Program-made: the position numbers and the translations under genes
Source of the DNA: Streptomyces griseochromogenes
Lineage (GTDB): Bacteria > Actinomycetota > Actinomycetes > Streptomycetales > Streptomycetaceae
Length of the DNA: 64,000 bases
Direction: 5' to 3'
Assembly: GCF_001542625.1 (NCBI RefSeq)
Contig: NZ_CP016279.1
Location: 7,750,001 to 7,814,000 of the forward strand
Part shown: positions 36,164 through 45,838 of the stretch, one piece after another
Layout: each line of letters starts with the position of its first letter
Position numbering within the stretch: position 1 is the stretch's first letter
The notes under the pieces: generated by a model
Seen by the model: only the letters and a program-made list of their open reading frames with translations
What the model was told of the DNA's origin: nothing
Databases searched by the model: none

Positions 36164-36697
36164 TGCTACCCCTTCGTGTCGTACGCAGGCGTCCCACCTT
36201 AGTGGCCGCGGCCTGCGATGACGTGCCTACGCGTTCATACGGTGGTGTCTATTCCACAAGAGTGGGGTAAGAGTGTGCTTTTCGACGCCTTCCTCCGCGG
36301 CGGATGGGGGCCCGGCACCCTTCGGGCCGACCTGGGACCCGCTGGCTGCGGATCCCGAGAGCCGTTGTCTACTGAGCGCCCGGGCCCCACCCGGGTCACA
36401 CCTAGCCGACCGGCCTGAACGTTCCCTCGCCGGCGCGGGCGCTGAGCCTGGCTCCCAGCGACGGTGCCCCGGTGCGGCACACCGTCCCTGACCCAGCGGC
36501 GCTGCGACGAGTTGCGTGAACAGTCCCCGGTCGGGCGTCCGGTGGTGGACTCGGCCGAACCTACCGGCCCCCGGCCGTCGACTGTCAACAGCTCCCTGAC
36601 CTGCACGAACGCCCCACCGTGGGCGATGCGCCCAGAGGATGCGCAGGTCGGGTGGCGCGGCGGTCGAAGGCGATCACCGCCGCGCCACCCCGGGAGA
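36164..36697. other. 534-bp intergenic region upstream of ppm1
   Basis: Both flanking genes run leftward. It holds a good vegetative promoter for ppm1 (36558-36588), hairpin-prone GC palindromes such as CCCGGGTGGGGCCCGGG (about 36375-36400, minus strand) and an A+T-richer patch TTGTGGAATAGACACC near 36245. A 123-codon minus-strand frame (36235-36606) has no ribosome binding site and starts upstream of the promoter, so I do not call it a gene. Confidence 0.55.
36558..36588 (-). promoter_or_regulatory. Vegetative-type promoter facing ppm1
   Basis: On the minus strand TTGACA (36588-36583) and TAGGTT (36563-36558) are separated by 19 bp. Both boxes match the HrdB-type consensus closely, though the spacer is 1-2 bp long. 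Transcription would start near 36551, giving a leader of about 390 nt before ppm1. Confidence 0.65.
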
Positions 36698-38299
36698 TCA
36701 CTCGCCCGGGCGTACGAACACCGTCCGTCCGCCCACCACGGTGCGCAGGCAGACGGGCAGGTCGCGGCCGGGGGTCAGGTCGGGCAGGCCGGGGGTGCCG
36801 GAGCGCGGGTCGGTCGACCAGCGGGCGACGCGGTCGTCGGGGGCCTGGACGATCAGCTCGTCGGTTCGCCAGACGGCGTAGTCGGCGGGCGCGCCGGGCA
36901 CCAGGACGCCCGCGTCGTCACGGCCGATGGCCCGCCAGCCGCCCCGCGTGTGCGCGGTGAACGCGGCCCGCACGGAGACCCGGTGCTCGGGGGTGCGGTG
37001 GAAGGCGGCGGCGCGGACCGTGCCCCAGGGGTCGAGCGGGGTGACCGGGCTGTCGGAGCCGAAGGCGAGGGGCACCCCGGCCCGCAGCAGGGCGGCGAAG
37101 GGGTTGAGGGTGCGGGCCCGTTCGGCGCCCAGACGCCGGGCGTACATGCCGTCCTCGCCGCCCCACAGGGCGTCGAAGGCGGGCTGGACCGAGGCGATCA
37201 GGCCCAGCTCGGCGAAGGCGGCGACGGTCTCGGGGGTGAGCATCTCGGCGTGCTCGACGCGGTGCCGGGCGGCCCGGACGCGGGCGAGGCCCACCTTGTC
37301 GGCGGCGGCCCGTACGCCCTCCACGACCGCGGCCACGGCGGCGTCGCCGATGGCGTGGAAGCCCGCCTGGAAGCCCGCCTCGGTGCAGGCGACGACGTGG
37401 CCGGCGACGGCGTCGGCGTCGAGGTAGGCGGTGCCGGTGTGGCCGGCGTCGGCGTACGGCTGGTGCAGGCAGGCGGTGTGCGAGCCCAGGGCGCCGTCCA
37501 GGAAGAGGTCGCCGGCCGCCCCGCGCGCGCCCAGTTCGCGGGCCTTGTCGACATTCTGCTCGGCCCAGTAGCCGATCACGCGCGGCCCCGGCGCCTCGGC
37601 GGCCAGCTTCAGCAGCTCCGTGAAGTCGTCCTCGGAGGAGATCTTCGGCCCGCCGCACTCATGCACGGAGCCGATGCCGAGTGAGGCGGCGTGGGCGAGC
37701 GCGGTGCGCTGGGCCTCGGCACGCTGGGCGGGGGTGACGGCGGCGAGGGCGGCCTCGCGCACGGCGTGGTGGTCGTCGGCGGTCAGCGGGCCGTCCACCG
37801 GGCCGAGACCGGGCAGCAGGTCCAGCAGGGCCGTGGTGACGACCGCCGAGTGGACGTCGATGCGGGAGAGGTACAGCGGGCGGCCGCCGGTGGCCGCGTC
37901 AAGCTCCGCGCGTGTCGGCGGACGGCCGCCGGGCCAGCGGGCGGCGTCCCAGCCGTGGCCGAGCAGGACACGGTCGTCCGGGCGAGCGGCGGCGAAGTCG
38001 CGCACGAGGGCGAGGGCCGCCTCCAGGGACGGGGCGTCGGACAGGTCGAGGCCGGTCAGCGCGAGGCCCGTGGCGGTGGTGTGCACATGGGCGTCGGTGA
38101 AGGCCGGGGTGACCAGGGCGCCGTCCAGGTCGACGATCTCGTCCACACCGTCGGCGAAGGCATCGGCGGCGCCCTCGGAACCGACCCAGGCGACCTGGCC
38201 GCGCTCCACCACCATCGCGGTCGCGAAGGGGTCGGCGGGGCTGTGGACCTCTCCGCGGCGCAGGAGGACGGTCTCGGGCTCGGCGGACTGCTCACTCAT
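36698..38299 (-). CDS. YtcJ-like amidohydrolase (Amidohydro_3 family)
   Basis: A 533-aa metal-dependent hydrolase. TIM-barrel metal motif TDAHVHTTATGLAL (HxH near residue 71), HAIGDAAVAAVVEG, HRVEHAEMLTPE, and GSDSPVTPLDPWGTVRAA with the late Asp. Small beta domains flank the barrel (VDLDGALVTPAF; PGAPADYAVW). Family members hydrolyse amides or esters of varied kind (YtcJ, LAF3, nfdA-like); substrate unknown. ATG 38299 after GAGAG; 52 bp from the divergently unrelated but same-strand Lrp gene, which may share transcription. Confidence 0.92.
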   Translation of the reverse strand: MSEQSAEPETVLLRRGEVHSPADPFATAMVVERGQVAWVGSEGAADAFADGVDEIVDLDGALVTPAFTDAHVHTTATGLALTGLDLSDAPSLEAALALVRDFAAARPDDRVLLGHGWDAARWPGGRPPTRAELDAATGGRPLYLSRIDVHSAVVTTALLDLLPGLGPVDGPLTADDHHAVREAALAAVTPAQRAEAQRTALAHAASLGIGSVHECGGPKISSEDDFTELLKLAAEAPGPRVIGYWAEQNVDKARELGARGAAGDLFLDGALGSHTACLHQPYADAGHTGTAYLDADAVAGHVVACTEAGFQAGFHAIGDAAVAAVVEGVRAAADKVGLARVRAARHRVEHAEMLTPETVAAFAELGLIASVQPAFDALWGGEDGMYARRLGAERARTLNPFAALLRAGVPLAFGSDSPVTPLDPWGTVRAAAFHRTPEHRVSVRAAFTAHTRGGWRAIGRDDAGVLVPGAPADYAVWRTDELIVQAPDDRVARWSTDPRSGTPGLPDLTPGRDLPVCLRTVVGGRTVFVRPGE

Positions 38300-38351
38300 G
38301 CCCGACAGTCTCTCGCGTTCGCACGGAACGCCGGGCATCGGGGCGTCCGGT

Positions 38352-38792
38352 TCAGATCTTCGGGGGACGGGCCTCGTACGGGGTCGACAGCACGACGGTG
38401 GTCCGGGTGGAGACCCCGGCCAGGGAGCGCAGCCGGGCGAGCAGCTCCTCCAGTTCGTGCGGGGTGGCCACGCGCACCTTGAGGATGTAGTTCTCGTCTC
38501 CGGCGACACTGTGGCAGGCCTCGATCTCGGGGACGCCGGCCAGGCGGTCCGCGATGTCGTCGGGTGCGCTCGGGTCGAAGGGCTTCACCGAGATGAACGC
38601 GGTGAGCGGCAGCCCGACGGCCTCGGGGTCGACGACCGCGGCGTACCCGCGGATGACGCCACGCTGTTCGAGCCGGCGCACCCGCTGGTGCACGGCCGAC
38701 GTGGACAGGCCCGTGGCCTTGCCCAGGTCTGTGTAGCTCATCCGCCCGTCCTTGACGAGCAGCTGCACGATTTGACGGTCCAGCTCCTCCAT
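38352..38792 (-). CDS. Lrp/AsnC-family transcription regulator
   Basis: A 146-aa regulator with the N-terminal helix-turn-helix (MEELDRQIVQLLVKDGRMSY, TDLGKATGLSTSAVHQRVRRLE) and the C-terminal RAM domain (AFISVKPFDPSAP, EACHSVAGDENYILKVRVA, VSTRTTVVLSTPYE) that binds amino acids. The start is ATG 38792. TAGGTT lies 8 nt before it on the minus strand, so the mRNA may be nearly leaderless. It lies just upstream of the amidohydrolase gene in the same direction, a plausible target. Confidence 0.95.
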   Translation of the reverse strand: MEELDRQIVQLLVKDGRMSYTDLGKATGLSTSAVHQRVRRLEQRGVIRGYAAVVDPEAVGLPLTAFISVKPFDPSAPDDIADRLAGVPEIEACHSVAGDENYILKVRVATPHELEELLARLRSLAGVSTRTTVVLSTPYEARPPKI

Positions 38793-39026
38793 GGCGCCAA
38801 AACCTACAGTGCGCTTGATCTCCTCGGATAGCTCAGCAACCCAGGTCACACCCGCTTCCGCACAAAAACCACCGCACCGGGCACCTGCATACGGCATGTG
38901 ACGAACGCCACAGCGCCCGGACGGGCTCCGTGATGTTCTCGTGATTACCGCCGAGAGCGGACGGGAAGTGCTTGCTGTGGTCGAGGCCGCAGTGCCGTCA
39001 CGGCCCAGCCTTAGGGGGAGAATCCC

Positions 39027-39461
39027 ATGCAGAGTCTCAAGCGCCCTGGTCGTTCCGCGTCCAAGCGCCAGCAGCAGGTCGTCGAGCCCGAGCCGGAGGG
39101 CGTCGAACCCGACGCCTACGAGGTCGAGGAACTCGACGCCTACGACACCTTCGAGATGTACCGGGTGATCTGCCCGGACTGCGCTCAGCCGATCGCCCTG
39201 CTGGCGGACGAGGAGATCCTGCCGGAGCACGCGCTGTGCGCCTCGCCGTGGAACCCGTTCGGGCTCACGGTCTGCGCGGGCACGGGCCGCATCGCGGCCG
39301 AGGCCCGCCCCGCGGACGAGTCCTTCACCCCGCAGGAGCAGGACACCGCCCTGCTGCTGACGCTCCCCCAGGGTCTGGACTGGCGGACGCAGCCCTTCTC
39401 GCACGTCGGCGGCCCGGGCTCGCGCCCGATGCGCGTACCGGCGAGCCGCCAGGCCGCCTGA
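39027..39461 (+). CDS. Conserved Streptomyces hypothetical protein with CxxC
   Basis: A 144-aa protein not assigned to a family. Acidic, Glu/Asp/Tyr-rich N-terminus (EPEPEGVEPDAYEVEELDAY) and a core beginning YRVICPDCAQPIALLADEE, with further cysteines in ALCASPW and LTVCAGTG, so a four-Cys zinc site is possible. No membrane segment. ATG 39027 follows GGGGGAGA. It lies 234 bp from the divergent Lrp gene and ends 22 bp before the convergent phosphotransferase-like gene. Confidence 0.82.
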   Translation: MQSLKRPGRSASKRQQQVVEPEPEGVEPDAYEVEELDAYDTFEMYRVICPDCAQPIALLADEEILPEHALCASPWNPFGLTVCAGTGRIAAEARPADESFTPQEQDTALLLTLPQGLDWRTQPFSHVGGPGSRPMRVPASRQAA

Positions 39462-39483
39462 GGTCCCCGCGGACCGGCCGGCC

Positions 39484-40578
39484 TCATTCCCAGTAGCTGC
39501 CCTGCACCATGGCGCGCAGACTGTCGTGGTGCAGGATCAGTGCGTCCGGGTCCGCCGGAAGGGCGACCTCACCGAAGTACGCCTGGCGGTAGGCGATGCG
39601 GAGCATGACGATCGCGTGCCGCAGGGCGGCGTAGAGGGTGTAGAAGTCCATGTCCCGCGGGGTGTGCCCGGTCAGGCGTGCGTAGCGGGCCTCGACGCGG
39701 TCCCGGCGCAGGAAGTCCGGCAGTCCGCGCTGTCCGGAGGCGACCGTGAGGTCGTGGAAGAAGCGGTGCAGGTAGACGGTCCAGCCGAGGTCCACCTCGC
39801 GCGGGGCCGGGGCGGCCATCTCCCAGTCGAGGACGGCGACGGGGTCGAAGCCGTCGTAGACGACGTTCCCGATGCGCGCGTCGCCCCAGTTCAGGACGGG
39901 TGCGCCGGGCTCGTGCGGCCACAACTGCTCCAGGCGGTCGAAGGCGGCCTCGATCAGCGGTGAGCGGGCGAGTCCGTCGACCACCCAGGAGTAGTAGGCC
40001 CGTTGGGCCGTCACATGCCGGCGCAGCGCGTCGCCCTTTCCGGGCAGGGTCAGGAACTCGGCCTCCTTCAGAGGGACTTGGTCGTGCAGCCGGGCGAGCA
40101 GACCGACCGTGGCGGCTTCCAGGTGCGCGCGTTCCGCGTCGCTCGCCATCTGCAGCCAGCTGCCCTCGTAGGTGTACGGCATGACGTCGGGAGGCACACG
40201 TCCGGCGACCCTCTCCATGACGAAGAACGGTGCCCCGAGCGGTTCCGGGTCCTCCTCCAGCCACAGCACCCGGGGCACCGGGAGGTCGGTGCGGTCGGCC
40301 ACGAGCCGGAGGGTGCGGTACTGGCGGGCCATGTCGTACTCGGGGAAGACGGTGTACGCCGCCGGGTCCGCCGCGAGCCGCAACGCACAGGAAAGCACCG
40401 GCGGTTCGGGATGCTCGATGTCGAACAGCAGGGTCTCGCTGGACATGCCGTTGGAGGCCGGGACGGTGACGCCGACGGCCTCGGCGCCGGGCAGCCGGGT
40501 GCCGAGCCAGGCGGTGACACGGCGGGCGAGTTCCCGGGGGTCGCGCGTGCTGGTTCGGGGACGCGGTGCCGTGGCCAT
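39484..40578 (-). CDS. Aminoglycoside-phosphotransferase-fold protein (ACAD10/APH type)
   Basis: A 364-aa APH/choline-kinase-fold protein. Kinase motifs are mostly kept: a substrate/ATP pocket with FFVMERVAGRVPPDV, the Brenner-like catalytic loop LNWGDARIGNVVYDG (Asp in place, with WGD for HGD), and AVLDWEMAAPAPREVDLGW. This subfamily is associated with acyl-CoA dehydrogenase metabolism (ACAD10/11 kinases act on 4-hydroxyacyl substrates), and an acyl-CoA dehydrogenase gene lies 1.5 kb away. ATG 40578 follows GAGGAGG; the next gene upstream ends 10 bp before it, indicating an operon. Confidence 0.88.
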   Translation of the reverse strand: MATAPRPRTSTRDPRELARRVTAWLGTRLPGAEAVGVTVPASNGMSSETLLFDIEHPEPPVLSCALRLAADPAAYTVFPEYDMARQYRTLRLVADRTDLPVPRVLWLEEDPEPLGAPFFVMERVAGRVPPDVMPYTYEGSWLQMASDAERAHLEAATVGLLARLHDQVPLKEAEFLTLPGKGDALRRHVTAQRAYYSWVVDGLARSPLIEAAFDRLEQLWPHEPGAPVLNWGDARIGNVVYDGFDPVAVLDWEMAAPAPREVDLGWTVYLHRFFHDLTVASGQRGLPDFLRRDRVEARYARLTGHTPRDMDFYTLYAALRHAIVMLRIAYRQAYFGEVALPADPDALILHHDSLRAMVQGSYWE

Positions 40579-40588
40579 CTCGTCCTCC

Positions 40589-41686
40589 TCAGGGGGCGAC
40601 CGAGTCGAAGCCGGTGAAGCCGCTCGGGTCGTGCCGGCCGAACGAGCCGTGCTCGAAGATGCCGTAGCCGGTCCGCCCGTCGAACCGGAAGCGGGCGGCG
40701 TGGTCGGTGACTCCGTAGGCGGCGCGGGGGTCCGGCGCGGTCAGGTCGTAGGTGCGGCGGTCCACCCAGCCCCGGCCCTGCCATGTTCCGTGCTGCCAGT
40801 CGTCGGCCGGCGGATAGCCGGCGCCGACGGCGAGCGGCGAGGAGGTCAGGATCTCCGCCTCCAGTTCCATGGGCTTGCGTACGTCACCCAGGTGGATGAC
40901 GGCGCGCTCCGGACGACGGGTGCCGGAGCGGTACGTGATCTCGGCCTGCGGCCAGCCCAGTTGGCGGTCGCGGCGGCCGGGGCGGACCAGCGTGGCGTCG
41001 TTCAGGGAGCGGTGGCCGTCGGCGTCCTCCTGAGTGATGATCATCAGGAAGCGGTCCTCGAAGCGGACCGGGCACCAGATCCAGTGGAAGCCCTCGGTCG
41101 GATGTTCCGCCGCGAGCCGGCCGCCGTCCTCGCCCGGCACCGGCCGCACACCCCAGCTGCGGTCCCGGGTGCCGGTCCAGTCCTGCGAGGAGACGTCGAA
41201 GCACGCGCCGCCCGCCCGGATCACCCCCCGCACCGTGCCCGCCTGGACGAACCGGCGCCCCTCCAGGGTGAGCCGCTCGCCCCGGTGCTGAAGGTGGTGG
41301 GGCTCCCAGAGCGCCGGGAAGGCGGCGGTCCAGGTGAGGTCGTACGACAGCTCGTCCTCGCAGATCAGACGCAGCCGCCGCAGCGGCTCTTCGACCTCGA
41401 TGCGCAGCGGGCCGACCTCAAGACGCATCCGGTCCTCGCCCAGGGCGTCACAGGCGCGGACGGCGTGCAGGGTGTCCCCGGTGCGCAGGGTCGCGTAGGC
41501 GTCGATCACGCCCAGGTTGGGGTAGACCCCGAGGCCGAGGATGAGCAGGGCGTGGCCGGCGTGGTCGAAGACGTGGAAGATGCAGCGGTCGTAGGCGTTC
41601 CGGTCCCCGGTCGCCACGTGCTTCATGGACAGCGGCACCTGGTGGACGGGGTACTCGTCGAGCGGTACGGGACGGTCATCGGCCAC
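40589..41686 (-). CDS. Conserved hypothetical, AttH/lipocalin-like (DUF7064-type)
   Basis: A 365-aa protein with alternating beta-strands and motifs such as AYDRCIFHVFDHAGHALLIL, NLGVIDAYATL, DVSSQDWTGTRDRSWGVRP and GFHWIWCPVRFED, reminiscent of the AttH/hydroxyneurosporene-synthase (CrtC-like) double-lipocalin proteins found beside acyl-CoA and terpene genes. No signal peptide. The second GTG (41686) is preferred because AGGGGG is 6 nt upstream of it, while the first (41692) abuts that sequence. Operon with the phosphotransferase-like gene suggests a shared small-molecule pathway. Confidence 0.75.
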   Translation of the reverse strand: MADDRPVPLDEYPVHQVPLSMKHVATGDRNAYDRCIFHVFDHAGHALLILGLGVYPNLGVIDAYATLRTGDTLHAVRACDALGEDRMRLEVGPLRIEVEEPLRRLRLICEDELSYDLTWTAAFPALWEPHHLQHRGERLTLEGRRFVQAGTVRGVIRAGGACFDVSSQDWTGTRDRSWGVRPVPGEDGGRLAAEHPTEGFHWIWCPVRFEDRFLMIITQEDADGHRSLNDATLVRPGRRDRQLGWPQAEITYRSGTRRPERAVIHLGDVRKPMELEAEILTSSPLAVGAGYPPADDWQHGTWQGRGWVDRRTYDLTAPDPRAAYGVTDHAARFRFDGRTGYGIFEHGSFGRHDPSGFTGFDSVAP

Positions 41687-41824
41687 GGGCACCCCCCTGG
41701 AAGACGGTGCGCTGACGGTACGTCAGATGACCACAGGAGGCCAGGGCGGTAACCGGACGTCCGTGAACTCACGCTCGATTCCGAGGAGCGGTGACCCGCC
41801 CGGGACCTTCCGCGTTGTCCGGGT

Positions 41825-42067
41825 ATGACCCCCACGTACTGGGCCACCGGGCGTCAGCACCGTATTTTCGTGCCCCGCCCCGCAGTATCGGTTCCGCCCT
41901 CCCCTGCGCAGGACCCGCCCATCTACCGCGACTTGATGCGCGCCTGGGCGGACCGGGGCCGCACGCTGCCGGGCCGCCACGACCCGGAGTGGATCAGGCT
42001 GGCGGCCCCGACAGTCCTCAGGGGGCAGTTCAGCGAGCCTCCGGTCCTGCCACGTGACGGGCGATGA
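41825..42067 (+). CDS. Small conserved Streptomyces hypothetical protein
   Basis: An 80-aa protein: MTPTYWATGRQHRIFVPRP followed by PPIYRDLMRAWADRGRTLPGRHDPEWIRLAA. The PxYRDLxxAWxxxGRTLPGR core recurs, from memory, in small Streptomyces proteins of unknown function. Codon use is Streptomyces-like. Its last 38 bp overlap the 3' end of the convergent acyl-CoA dehydrogenase gene. Confidence 0.7.
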   Translation: MTPTYWATGRQHRIFVPRPAVSVPPSPAQDPPIYRDLMRAWADRGRTLPGRHDPEWIRLAAPTVLRGQFSEPPVLPRDGR

Positions 42068-43202
42068 CCATCCGCTGGATCTGGTTGGTGCCCTCGACGA
42101 TCTGCAGGACCTTGGCCTCGCGCATATAGCGCTCGGCCGGGAAGTCGGCGGTGTAGCCGTAGCCGCCGAGTATCTGCACGGCGTCCGTGGTGACCTTCAT
42201 GGCCGCGTCGGTGCAGTGCAGCTTGGCCATGGCGGCCTGCTTGGCGAACGGCTTGCCCGCATCCCGCAGCCGCGCCGCGGCGAGGTAGAGCGCGCGGCCC
42301 GCCTCGATCTGGGTCGCCATGTCGGCGATCATGAAGCGCAGGCCCTGGAAGTCACCGATGGGCCGGCCGAACTGCCGGCGCTGGGTGGCATAGCCGACCG
42401 CCTCGTCCAGCGCCGCCTGAGCCAGGCCGACGGCGCAGGCCGCGATGCCGAGCCGCCCGGAGTCGAGGGACGACAGCGCGATGGAGAAGCCCTGCCCCTC
42501 CTCGCCGATGCGGCGGCTGTCGGGGACGCGCACGCCGTCGAAGTGGACCTGGGCGGTCGGGCTGCCCTTCATGCCCATCTTCTTCTCGGGCGCCGCACCG
42601 CTGAGCCCCTCGGCGTCGCCCGGCACCAGGAAGGCCGTGATCCCGCGCGGGCCGTCCTCGCCGGTGCGGGCCATCACGGTGTAGAAGTCGGCGATCCCGC
42701 CGTGCGTGATCCAGGCCTTGGTGCCGGTGATCACCCAGCCGTCGCCGTCCCGGACGGCCTTGGTGCGCAGGGAGGCAGCGTCCGAGCCGGAGGACGGTTC
42801 GGACAGACAGTAGGCGCCGAGCAGGCCGCCGCCGAGCATGACGGGCAGGTGCTCGACCTGCTGCTGCTTGGTGCCGTGGGCGGCCAGGGCGTACGAGGCG
42901 AGCGTGTGCACGCTGACGCCGAGACCGACGGTGAGTCGGGCCGCGGCCAGCTCCTCCAGCACCTGGAGGTAGACCTCGTAGGGCTGGTCGCCGCCGCCGT
43001 ACTCGGAGTCGTACGGCAGACCGAGCAGCCCCGATTCGGACAGCAGGGTGAAGGTCTCCCGTGGGAAGCGTCCGGCGTCCTCCTCCTCGGCCGCCCTCGG
43101 CGCGATCTCGCGCTGTGCGATGTCACGGACGAGCGCGAGCAGATCTCTCGCTTCTTCCGTGGGCAGCTGACGCTCCACCGGCTGCGGGTCGCGGTCGGAC
43201 AT
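42030..43202 (-). CDS. Acyl-CoA dehydrogenase
   Basis: A 390-aa FAD-dependent acyl-CoA dehydrogenase. Family signatures: YCLSEPSSGSDAASL, WVITGTKAWITHGGIADFY, RRQFGRPIGDFQGLRFMIADM, the QILGGYGYTADFPAERYMREAK motif, and VEGTNQIQRMVIARH with the catalytic Glu at the position used by short/medium-chain enzymes. Probably oxidises an acyl-CoA or branched-chain substrate. ATG 43202 follows AGGGAGGAG. Same strand as the two pathway-like genes at 39.5-41.7 kb, but separated from them by the small gene on the other strand. Confidence 0.95.
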   Translation of the reverse strand: MSDRDPQPVERQLPTEEARDLLALVRDIAQREIAPRAAEEEDAGRFPRETFTLLSESGLLGLPYDSEYGGGDQPYEVYLQVLEELAAARLTVGLGVSVHTLASYALAAHGTKQQQVEHLPVMLGGGLLGAYCLSEPSSGSDAASLRTKAVRDGDGWVITGTKAWITHGGIADFYTVMARTGEDGPRGITAFLVPGDAEGLSGAAPEKKMGMKGSPTAQVHFDGVRVPDSRRIGEEGQGFSIALSSLDSGRLGIAACAVGLAQAALDEAVGYATQRRQFGRPIGDFQGLRFMIADMATQIEAGRALYLAAARLRDAGKPFAKQAAMAKLHCTDAAMKVTTDAVQILGGYGYTADFPAERYMREAKVLQIVEGTNQIQRMVIARHVAGPEAR

Positions 43203-43536
43203 GGCGTCGGTCTCCTCCCTGTTTCGGGCACCGGCGGTCTGGCCCGTTGGGTGGGGGCGGCTCCGCCTCGTCGTTCACGTTCGCCGAAGGCGCCTGCTCC
43301 CGGGTCTCGGAAGCTGCTGACCAGCGGCTCTGCGCTGTGAGTATGCCCGATCAGCGACCTCCAGTCACCAGTTAACGACCGCTTACTTCAAGAATCCAGC
43401 CGGAACTTCCCATGACCCCGAAATTGGTCCGAACCATTGACGGAGTGGTCTAGTCCTCCTACTGTGCATGGCCAACGCTTTACCGCGTTCATGCCAATCG
43501 GCGCGCGTTCCCCTCTCCCCCACGAGGAGACACCCG
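43203..43536. other. 334-bp divergent region between acyl-CoA dehydrogenase and chitinase genes
   Basis: Holds the DasR-type chitinase promoter at 43423-43465 (separate entry), a GTTAAC palindrome at 43372 and an A+T-richer stretch up to 43410. The acyl-CoA dehydrogenase promoter must lie in the left half; no boxes are convincing. The chitinase leader would be about 65 nt. Confidence 0.55.
43423..43465 (+). promoter_or_regulatory. Chitinase promoter with DasR-type direct repeats
   Basis: Two dre-like elements flank the -35 box: ATTGGTCCGAACCATT (43423-43438, a near-perfect TGGTCYRGACCA palindrome) and TGGTCTAGTCC (43446-43456). The -35 box TTGACG (43437-43442) and -10 box TACTGT (43460-43465) are 17 bp apart. 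Repeats of this kind overlap the -35 region of Streptomyces chitinase genes and bind DasR, the GlcNAc-responsive repressor, so chitin/GlcNAc control is expected. Confidence 0.85.
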
Positions 43537-44775
<1,239 letters not shown>

Positions 44776-44791
44776 CCCTGTGGCGAGGGAC

Positions 44792-44825
44792 CCGGGAGCG
44801 GAGGACCACGAGCCTCCGCTCCCGG
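44792..44825. terminator. Bidirectional hairpin between chitinase and TetR genes
   Basis: A perfect 13-bp stem (CCGGGAGCGGAGG with CCTCCGCTCCCGG) around an 8-nt loop in a 53-bp gap between convergent genes. No U-run, but GC stems alone often terminate in Streptomyces. Confidence 0.85.
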
Positions 44826-44828
44826 CCG

Positions 44829-45482
44829 TCAGGAGTCGCGGCGGGCCGGCGGCGGCGCCGGATAGGACGGTTCCAGCTCCTCGACGGCGCGCAGGGCTCC
44901 GCCGAGGGTCTTCACGAGCAGGTCGCGCATGGTGTCGTGGGAGAGTCCGGGGCGGTCGATCCAGTCGAGGGTGGCACCCTCGACGCTGCACACCCAGGAG
45001 AGCAGGCCCATGCGGGCCAGCGGAGCTATGTCGCTGCGGCCGTAGGCCCCTTCGGCGATGGTGTCGATGATCGCCTCGCGCACCCCGTCCCGGATGGCGT
45101 GCACCTCGGCGTCGAAGCCGACTCCGCCGCTGACGATGGTGCGGTAGGCGGCCTGGTGGTGCTCGGCGAAACGCAGATAGCTGTCGATGGTGCGGTGGAC
45201 GCGGTCCACGGCGGGCAGTTCGAGGCCGCTCGCGGCGAAGGTGACCAGGTCGGCGACGGAGTCCTGGATGATCGCCAGATAGTAGCCGCGCTTGGACTGG
45301 AAGTAGTAGTAGATCAGCCCCTTGGCGACATGCGCCTGACGGGCGATGTCGTCCATGGACAGCGCGTCGTAGGAGGTGTCGGCGAACAGCTTCCGCCCGA
45401 TGGCGATGAGTTCGGCGCGACGCGCCACAGAGCGCTCGGTGCCGCGCACCTGGGGACGGACGGCGGCACGCTGTTGACGCAT
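44829..45482 (-). CDS. TetR-family transcription regulator
   Basis: A 217-aa TetR-type repressor. N-terminal helix-turn-helix: RAELIAIGRKLFADTSYDAL, SMDDIARQAHVAKGLIYYYFQSKRGYY (recognition helix with the GLIYYYF signature). The C-terminal ligand domain is helical (AEHHQAAYRTIVSGGVGFDAEVHAI). ATG 45482 is preferred; TTG 45488 is possible. A TGGTCTAG half-site lies just upstream (45498-45505). No adjacent divergent target: the next upstream gene encodes a small membrane peptide, and the ligand is unknown. Confidence 0.93.
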   Translation of the reverse strand: MRQQRAAVRPQVRGTERSVARRAELIAIGRKLFADTSYDALSMDDIARQAHVAKGLIYYYFQSKRGYYLAIIQDSVADLVTFAASGLELPAVDRVHRTIDSYLRFAEHHQAAYRTIVSGGVGFDAEVHAIRDGVREAIIDTIAEGAYGRSDIAPLARMGLLSWVCSVEGATLDWIDRPGLSHDTMRDLLVKTLGGALRAVEELEPSYPAPPPARRDS

Positions 45483-45590
45483 ATTCAATTTCGACCCTGG
45501 TCTAGGAGGTCGGCGGGACCTCCGCAGTATGTCAGAACAACTGGGACCGGTCGGGTGAAGCGGCGGCGCACAGCCGCGCGGGCGTTCGGG

Positions 45591-45731
45591 TCAGAGCAGA
45601 CCCAGCTGGGTCACGAGCATCGCGATCACCGCGACGAGGACCCAGCCGAGGACGTGCTCCAGGATCTTCGGGCCGTCTTCCTGGGGGCCGCCGGTGCGGA
45701 CGCGGGTGGCGGTGGCCGGGTGTGCGGTCAT
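45591..45731 (-). CDS. SCO1431-family small membrane peptide
   Basis: A 46-aa peptide: a short polar N-terminus (MTAHPATATRVRTGGPQEDG), a lysine and one membrane helix (ILEHVLGWVLVAVIAMLVTQLGLL). The pattern GGPQxDGPKxLEHVLGWVLV is that of the NCBIfam SCO1431 family (from memory), named for the gene at the same relative position in S. coelicolor. Function unknown. It is 108 bp from the TetR start on the same strand, and the C39 peptidase gene ends 107 bp upstream of it. Confidence 0.85.
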   Translation of the reverse strand: MTAHPATATRVRTGGPQEDGPKILEHVLGWVLVAVIAMLVTQLGLL

Positions 45732-45838
45732 GATTTCTCGCAGAGGTCGGACGTACGGAGTGGAATCCCCCCACCCATTTGTCCACCTTGCCACCCGCGA
45801 CGGCGTTTGCGGCGGAGACGTTGCTCACACAGATCGGA

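Noticed and set aside
36235..36606. 123-codon minus-strand frame in the ppm1 upstream region
   Set aside because: Begins upstream of the predicted promoter, has no ribosome binding site, and its Arg/Gly/Pro-rich product looks like translated GC-rich leader.
45498..45505. TGGTCTAG upstream of the TetR gene as a DasR site
   Set aside because: Only a half element with no partner or promoter boxes in register; too short to claim.
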